From the NCBI GenBank assembly GCA_022783665.1, contig JALFZJ010000056.1:1-64000 (forward strand): a DNA stretch of 64,000 nucleotides, in the 5' to 3' direction. Under the pieces are notes generated by a model that saw only the letters and a program-made list of their open reading frames with translations, was not told the DNA's origin and searched no databases. The position numbers were made by a program, and so were the translations under genes. Within the stretch, counting starts at the first letter, position 1. Each line of letters opens with the position of its first letter. The DNA comes from Arcanobacterium sp. GTDB taxonomy: Bacteria; Actinomycetota; Actinomycetes; Actinomycetales; Actinomycetaceae. Positions 60,057 to 64,000 of this stretch are shown piece by piece.

Positions 60057-63000
60057 TGAAGTATCGGCTTGCTGTATATGAGCCTGATGGCGCGTTTATT
60101 GATTATTTGTTGATGCCTGAATCATGGGATGCATCGCTGCCTGTCAATGATCTGGGGGCAATGTCGTTGAAGTATCCTCGCGTGGCTGCTGGTTTTGAGT
60201 ATCTCGGTCAGCCGTGCGAGGTCGCTTTACAGGTGCTCAAAGGCTCTACATGGGTGGAAGCGAAAAATGGTCGGTATTTGAATCTTGAGGCCTCGCAGGA
60301 TCGTGCGAAGCATGACATGGATGTTCCTTCGTTTACGTTAGTCTCGTACGGCTCGCTCATGGATGGTGTGCGGGTTATTCCTGCGCGGTTTGGGCAGGGC
60401 ACGAATTATGATGCTGATGGTAAGCGTAAATTTTTGAGCGCGACTGTCGGGCAGATCGTGACGGCTATTGTGTCTGAAGCTCGTGGGCTTGTTGAGAATC
60501 TTGTGCCGAATCTTGCGCTAGGATTTTCGCCCACACGCGATTCACTTGGAGCCTCATGGGATACGAGGGTCACGATCTATTACGAGGCTGGTACTAGCTT
60601 GTTGACGATCGTGCAAAATTTGGCTGCGCAAGGGCATATCGATTTTTGGTTCGAGGAGCGAACCCTGATGATCGTGAATGCTAATACGGCTGGATCGCAT
60701 CGAGATATCATGCTCGATGAAACGCACGCGACCGAGGCACCGGTGCGCACATCGATCGCTGGTCTTGTACATACTGCTTTCCTTGTTGGTGATGAGGGTA
60801 ATGTGTGGCGTGCCGATAATGAGGGTACGCCGACCCCGTGGGGTACATCGATGACGTTCATTACTCAAGGCGGGGTGAAAGATGAGGCAACCGCGCATTC
60901 GTTGATTAGCGCTGAGCTCGAATCAGGCTCGAGAGCACGCAGCGAGTATACGTGGCAAACCACAAGCGAGCTTGTGGCATGGACTGCATTGGCTGATGTT
61001 GAGGCCGGCGATTGGGTTAAGCTTCATACGGCGAATGGGTTTATTGACGTGCGTGTCTTCCAAGCCACCGTGTCATTCAGTAAAGATGGTGTGAAGATCG
61101 CGCTCACGTTGAATGATCGTTTTGAGGATTCGCAGGTGCGCTCGGCAAAGCGTATGAAGGGCATCGTGAATGGCGCATCGGGTGATGCCGGAACCTCGAG
61201 TGTGCCCTCGAAGAGTCAAGCAGCGAAAGCCAAGCCAGCGACAGTCCAAGGTGTTGTGGCTGAGTCGGAGGGCTATTGGGAGGGCGATCTTGCCCGTAGC
61301 CTCGTACGTGTCGGGTATGCTCCAGTGATTACTGACGTTCATGGGCTTGGTATCGATATTGATCATTATGATGTCGCGGTTGCTAGCCGATCAGTGAAGA
61401 CACCAGCAACGTCTGGTGTTGTGGTCGATGGTCTTGCGCCAGCGCAGGAAGTATCGGTGAGTGTGACGGCGGTGTCGCGTGATGGTGTGCGTGGCGAAAG
61501 CACGTATGCGAATCTGACGACTGTGTATCCTGACGCCCGGCTCGATCCACCCACGATACTGGAGGGCTCGTGTGAGACCGGTATCGTTACTTTGAGCTGG
61601 GATGGGAAACTGCAAGCAGTGGGTGGCGCACCCTATGTGCCTCCGGCGCATTTTAAGCATGTGCGTGTGGAAGAATCAGCAAATCAGAAGAGCTGGGTGC
61701 CGGTTGGTGTTATTGCTGGTGGTGGGCTTGTGTTGGATCGGCAAGCCAAGGTTGGTGAGGCGCTGTATTATCGCGCTATCGCGGTAGACCGTCTCGGAAA
61801 TGAGTCTGAACCGTCACAAGTGGTTGAAGTTGCTGTTGTGAATGCGCTCAAAGCACAGGTGGATTCTGTGTTGGCTGAGTCTCAGGCGGCACGTGATGAA
61901 GCTGAGCGAGTTGGGCGCGAGGCGCAAGCGTCCTTGTTGGAGTTGGATTCGCGCCTGTCTGGTGTTGTGGGTGATGTTGCGCAGGCGACGCAGGACGCAC
62001 GGGACGCACACAATGAGGCGGTACGGGCGTCGGAGAAAATGGCGGAAACCAAGGCTATGCTGGAAGAAGCACTCTCGGGTGTGTCGGTTGGTCCTGATCC
62101 GTCTTTCGAGACCGGTATGGGCGTTTTCGTGCAGCCAACTCCATATATACAGCGTGTGAATACGGTTGCGCGCACCGGGGCTTGGTCCGTGTGCATGCGT
62201 GCGACTGGCTTGAACGCGAATATGTGGTCTGGTCAGTATATGTTTTATCGAGTGTCTGGTGGTCAAACGCTTGCAGCGTCGGCGTGGATTTACACGGAGG
62301 ATGACGACGCGCCGACTGTTCACATGTGGGGTGGCGCGCGCCGCGCGGACAGCACCTACAGTAACGCTTCTCTAGGCAAGTTTTGGCTTACTCCGGCGCG
62401 CGGACAGTGGGTGCGTGCGCACGCTGTTTTCACGGTGCCGGAGGATACTCATGAGATGCGTATCGCGCCGGTTATTGAGGCGTACAATAACACGAGCGCG
62501 CGTGCCGGCAAGATGGTGTATATCGATGACGTGAATGTTGTTGATGTGACCGATGCGTGGCGGGGCGTCACTGAGGCTAAGGCGGCGGCTGAGAGTGCTC
62601 GCCGAGCTGCTGATGATGCTCGGCGAGTGGCTGAGGCGCTTGACAGCGGCGAGGCAATGACCGAGATTATCGACTCCGTGAATGGGAAGAACACGATCAC
62701 AGTCTCAACATTAGAGCCGTCCGGGGCGGGAGCCTCTGATGGTGACACATGGTGGCAGACAGATCAGGCGGGTCAGATTTATGGTCAATGGGTCTGGGCT
62801 GGTACTGTGTGGCGTCCGGTGCTGATTCGTAACGAGATGGTCGCCTCGCTGGACGTTCACAAGTTGCAGGTTACGGGGTCTGCGAAGATTTCGGACGCGG
62901 TGATCGACAAGGTGTGGGCTGACGGTATCGTCGCGAAATCAATGACCGCGAACCGCCTCATGGTTACGCAAGGATCGAACCTTATCCCGCAAGTCGACAA

Positions 63001-64000
63001 CCTGACACAGCCGCAAACAGACGCAGAGAAAGCGAACAGTCCGCTCAGGAATTTCGGGATCAACACGAAGCATCCGTCGTTCTGGCTGCAAGGCAGGGAA
63101 AACGCGTCGATTGTCGCTCCGATCCGGCTCGCGAAAGGTACACGCTACCGGCTCTCGGGTGAAGCAATGAGCAGCGTCGCCGGGACAGTATTCTTCATCC
63201 AAACGATGCATGCGAATCCTGACGGCACTTCGTCTGGCACAGCGTTCACCGGCACGCGCGATACTGCAACGTCAGGAGGACACGACGCCATCACATCATA
63301 TATGGTCGGCAACAGGACGATTGTTTCGGCTGGAAACTGGGAGCCGTTCTGGAGCGAGTTCACGGTCACACAAGACGCTAATATTACTCTTTTTTTCTAT
63401 TCGAACCACGCGAACGGCACAGCGAACCCTGACGGCTACCAGTGGTGGAGAAACCTGCGTCTCGAACCAATGACCGGCACGACCGTGATTGAGCCAGGCG
63501 CGATCACGACTGAAAAACTGGGCGCGGGCGCGGTCACGGCAGATAAACTCACGGTCGATCAAGCCATGATCAACAAGCTTGCAGTGTCGTCTTTATGGGC
63601 AGGGAAAATCAACACGTCCATGCTGAATGTTGGTGCTAACTATACCGGTGGCGTGTCGATCTCCCAGCAAGGCGTCACGATCAAAGGCGCTGGGAGCGGG
63701 AAAGTACAACTCTCAACCGCGGGACTGGAAGCCTACACTACTAGCGGGACGCGTACCGTGGCGATCGACACGAACGGTAACGCCACGTTCACAGGGAACA
63801 TCACCGGCTCAACCATCACCGGCAGCACAATCACTGGTACAACGATCACGGGCGGCACAATCACAGGTGCAACATTCAAGACCGCTGCGAGTGGGCGGCG
63901 CCTCCAAATCGACACCGGCGGGCTACGATTCTATGACTCAAACAATAATCAGACCGCACAGTTAGACGAGAACGGGCTGTCGTTGACCTACACGACACCC
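60056..64000 (+). CDS. Giant tail-tip / receptor-binding protein, partial (over 1315 residues)
   Basis: The ATG at 60056 opens a frame that stays open to the last base. Residues 1 to about 380 look like a Gp37/Tal-type baseplate protein (YRLAVYEPDGAFIDYLLMPE, TSLLTIVQNLAAQGHIDFWF). Beta domains of fibronectin type III character follow (about 420-580), then a coiled coil (LAESQAARDEAERVGREAQA), a jelly-roll-like module starting VSVGPDPSFETGMGV, a second coiled coil near 835-865 and another jelly-roll-like module. Near the edge is a five-unit Ile-Thr-Gly-x-Thr repeat. It probably forms the tail tip and binds the host surface; the C-terminus is outside the window. Confidence 0.9.
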   Translation, partial: MKYRLAVYEPDGAFIDYLLMPESWDASLPVNDLGAMSLKYPRVAAGFEYLGQPCEVALQVLKGSTWVEAKNGRYLNLEASQDRAKHDMDVPSFTLVSYGSLMDGVRVIPARFGQGTNYDADGKRKFLSATVGQIVTAIVSEARGLVENLVPNLALGFSPTRDSLGASWDTRVTIYYEAGTSLLTIVQNLAAQGHIDFWFEERTLMIVNANTAGSHRDIMLDETHATEAPVRTSIAGLVHTAFLVGDEGNVWRADNEGTPTPWGTSMTFITQGGVKDEATAHSLISAELESGSRARSEYTWQTTSELVAWTALADVEAGDWVKLHTANGFIDVRVFQATVSFSKDGVKIALTLNDRFEDSQVRSAKRMKGIVNGASGDAGTSSVPSKSQAAKAKPATVQGVVAESEGYWEGDLARSLVRVGYAPVITDVHGLGIDIDHYDVAVASRSVKTPATSGVVVDGLAPAQEVSVSVTAVSRDGVRGESTYANLTTVYPDARLDPPTILEGSCETGIVTLSWDGKLQAVGGAPYVPPAHFKHVRVEESANQKSWVPVGVIAGGGLVLDRQAKVGEALYYRAIAVDRLGNESEPSQVVEVAVVNALKAQVDSVLAESQAARDEAERVGREAQASLLELDSRLSGVVGDVAQATQDARDAHNEAVRASEKMAETKAMLEEALSGVSVGPDPSFETGMGVFVQPTPYIQRVNTVARTGAWSVCMRATGLNANMWSGQYMFYRVSGGQTLAASAWIYTEDDDAPTVHMWGGARRADSTYSNASLGKFWLTPARGQWVRAHAVFTVPEDTHEMRIAPVIEAYNNTSARAGKMVYIDDVNVVDVTDAWRGVTEAKAAAESARRAADDARRVAEALDSGEAMTEIIDSVNGKNTITVSTLEPSGAGASDGDTWWQTDQAGQIYGQWVWAGTVWRPVLIRNEMVASLDVHKLQVTGSAKISDAVIDKVWADGIVAKSMTANRLMVTQGSNLIPQVDNLTQPQTDAEKANSPLRNFGINTKHPSFWLQGRENASIVAPIRLAKGTRYRLSGEAMSSVAGTVFFIQTMHANPDGTSSGTAFTGTRDTATSGGHDAITSYMVGNRTIVSAGNWEPFWSEFTVTQDANITLFFYSNHANGTANPDGYQWWRNLRLEPMTGTTVIEPGAITTEKLGAGAVTADKLTVDQAMINKLAVSSLWAGKINTSMLNVGANYTGGVSISQQGVTIKGAGSGKVQLSTAGLEAYTTSGTRTVAIDTNGNATFTGNITGSTITGSTITGTTITGGTITGATFKTAASGRRLQIDTGGLRFYDSNNNQTAQLDENGLSLTYTTP
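63800..63877 (+). repeat. Five tandem Ile-Thr-Gly-x-Thr units in the tail-tip protein
   Basis: Codons from 63800 encode ITGST ITGST ITGTT ITGGT ITGAT (residues about 1249-1273). The DNA is correspondingly repetitive (ATCACCGGC-like every 15 bases). Such pentapeptide repeats usually form a narrow triple beta-helical shaft in phage fibres. Confidence 0.8.

Larger units (their letters stand above)
30611..64000 (+). mobile_element. Siphovirus-type prophage (left part; right end outside window)
   Basis: The element begins at the tRNA-Ala(CGC) attachment site and runs past the right edge. The modules are integration, lysogeny control, early regulation, replication, a toxin-antitoxin pair, packaging (HNH, TerS, TerL), head (portal, MuF, scaffold, capsid), connector and tail (major tail protein, frameshifted chaperones, tape measure, Dit, tail tip). 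Lysis genes and attR are not in the window. An HNH gene next to the terminase favours cos-type packaging. The genes are largely intact except for a frameshift at the end of portal, so the prophage may be functional. Confidence 0.95.

Noticed and set aside
30687..64000. CRISPR arrays, insertion sequences or transposases in the prophage
   Set aside because: No regularly spaced repeats with unique spacers and no transposase motifs were seen.
30687..64000. Phage lysis genes (endolysin, holin)
   Set aside because: No amidase, lysozyme or holin pattern was found. The small membrane proteins near 44,000 lack an adjacent endolysin, so they are not called holins.

Overview
The window looks like an actinobacterial chromosome of moderate G+C, probably an Actinomycetaceae relative (Actinomyces/Arcanobacterium/Trueperella-like). 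This is inferred from gene order (enolase - FtsB/DivIC - DUF501 - Ppx; mfd - pth - rplY - prs; metG - tatD - Rpf - rsmA - ispE - ABC-F) and from protein flavour. Genus cannot be fixed by eye.

Bases 1 to about 30,600 are host backbone: a partial YbjN-domain gene, tRNA-Leu(TAA), a leftward block of housekeeping genes (ppx, DUF501, FtsB-like, eno, mfd, pth, rplY, prs, tRNA-Gln), a NatAB-type ABC exporter with a MarR regulator, the ABC-F/ispE/rsmA/Rpf/tatD/metG block, a nicotinamidase-like hydrolase with a long acidic tail, rsmI, an L,D-transpeptidase, a VanY-type carboxypeptidase, an RsmC/RlmG-type methyltransferase and tRNA-Ala(CGC).

From tRNA-Ala(CGC) to the right edge lies a siphovirus-type prophage. 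The tyrosine integrase sits just downstream of the tRNA, and the right end, lysis genes and attR are outside the window. Its order is integrase; ImmA-like protease and CI/ImmR-like repressor facing a Cro-like gene across paired 16-bp operators; small early regulators; a replication module (DUF2800 nuclease, DUF2815 protein, family A DNA polymerase, VapE primase-helicase, VRR-NUC, SNF2 helicase); a chain of three tiny overlapping genes; a leftward HicAB toxin-antitoxin pair; HNH, TerS, TerL; portal; a MuF protein with a C-terminal ADP-ribosyltransferase domain and a small partner; scaffold, capsid, connector genes, major tail protein, frameshifted tail chaperones, tape measure, distal tail and a giant tail-tip protein open at the edge.

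The least expected elements are: (1) a D-arm-less tRNA-like structure whose acceptor 3' strand is the ribosome binding site of the phage DNA polymerase; (2) about eleven GGGACAA-type repeats around an AT-rich core between the VapE and VRR-NUC genes, a candidate phage origin; (3) the MuF-ADP-ribosyltransferase with a possible immunity gene; (4) a run of eight C at the end of the portal gene that cuts off what looks like its true C-terminus; (5) a 13-bp hairpin sequestering the Shine-Dalgarno of an unknown small gene; (6) several prophage genes whose -10 box lies exactly six bases before the start codon, implying leaderless mRNAs.
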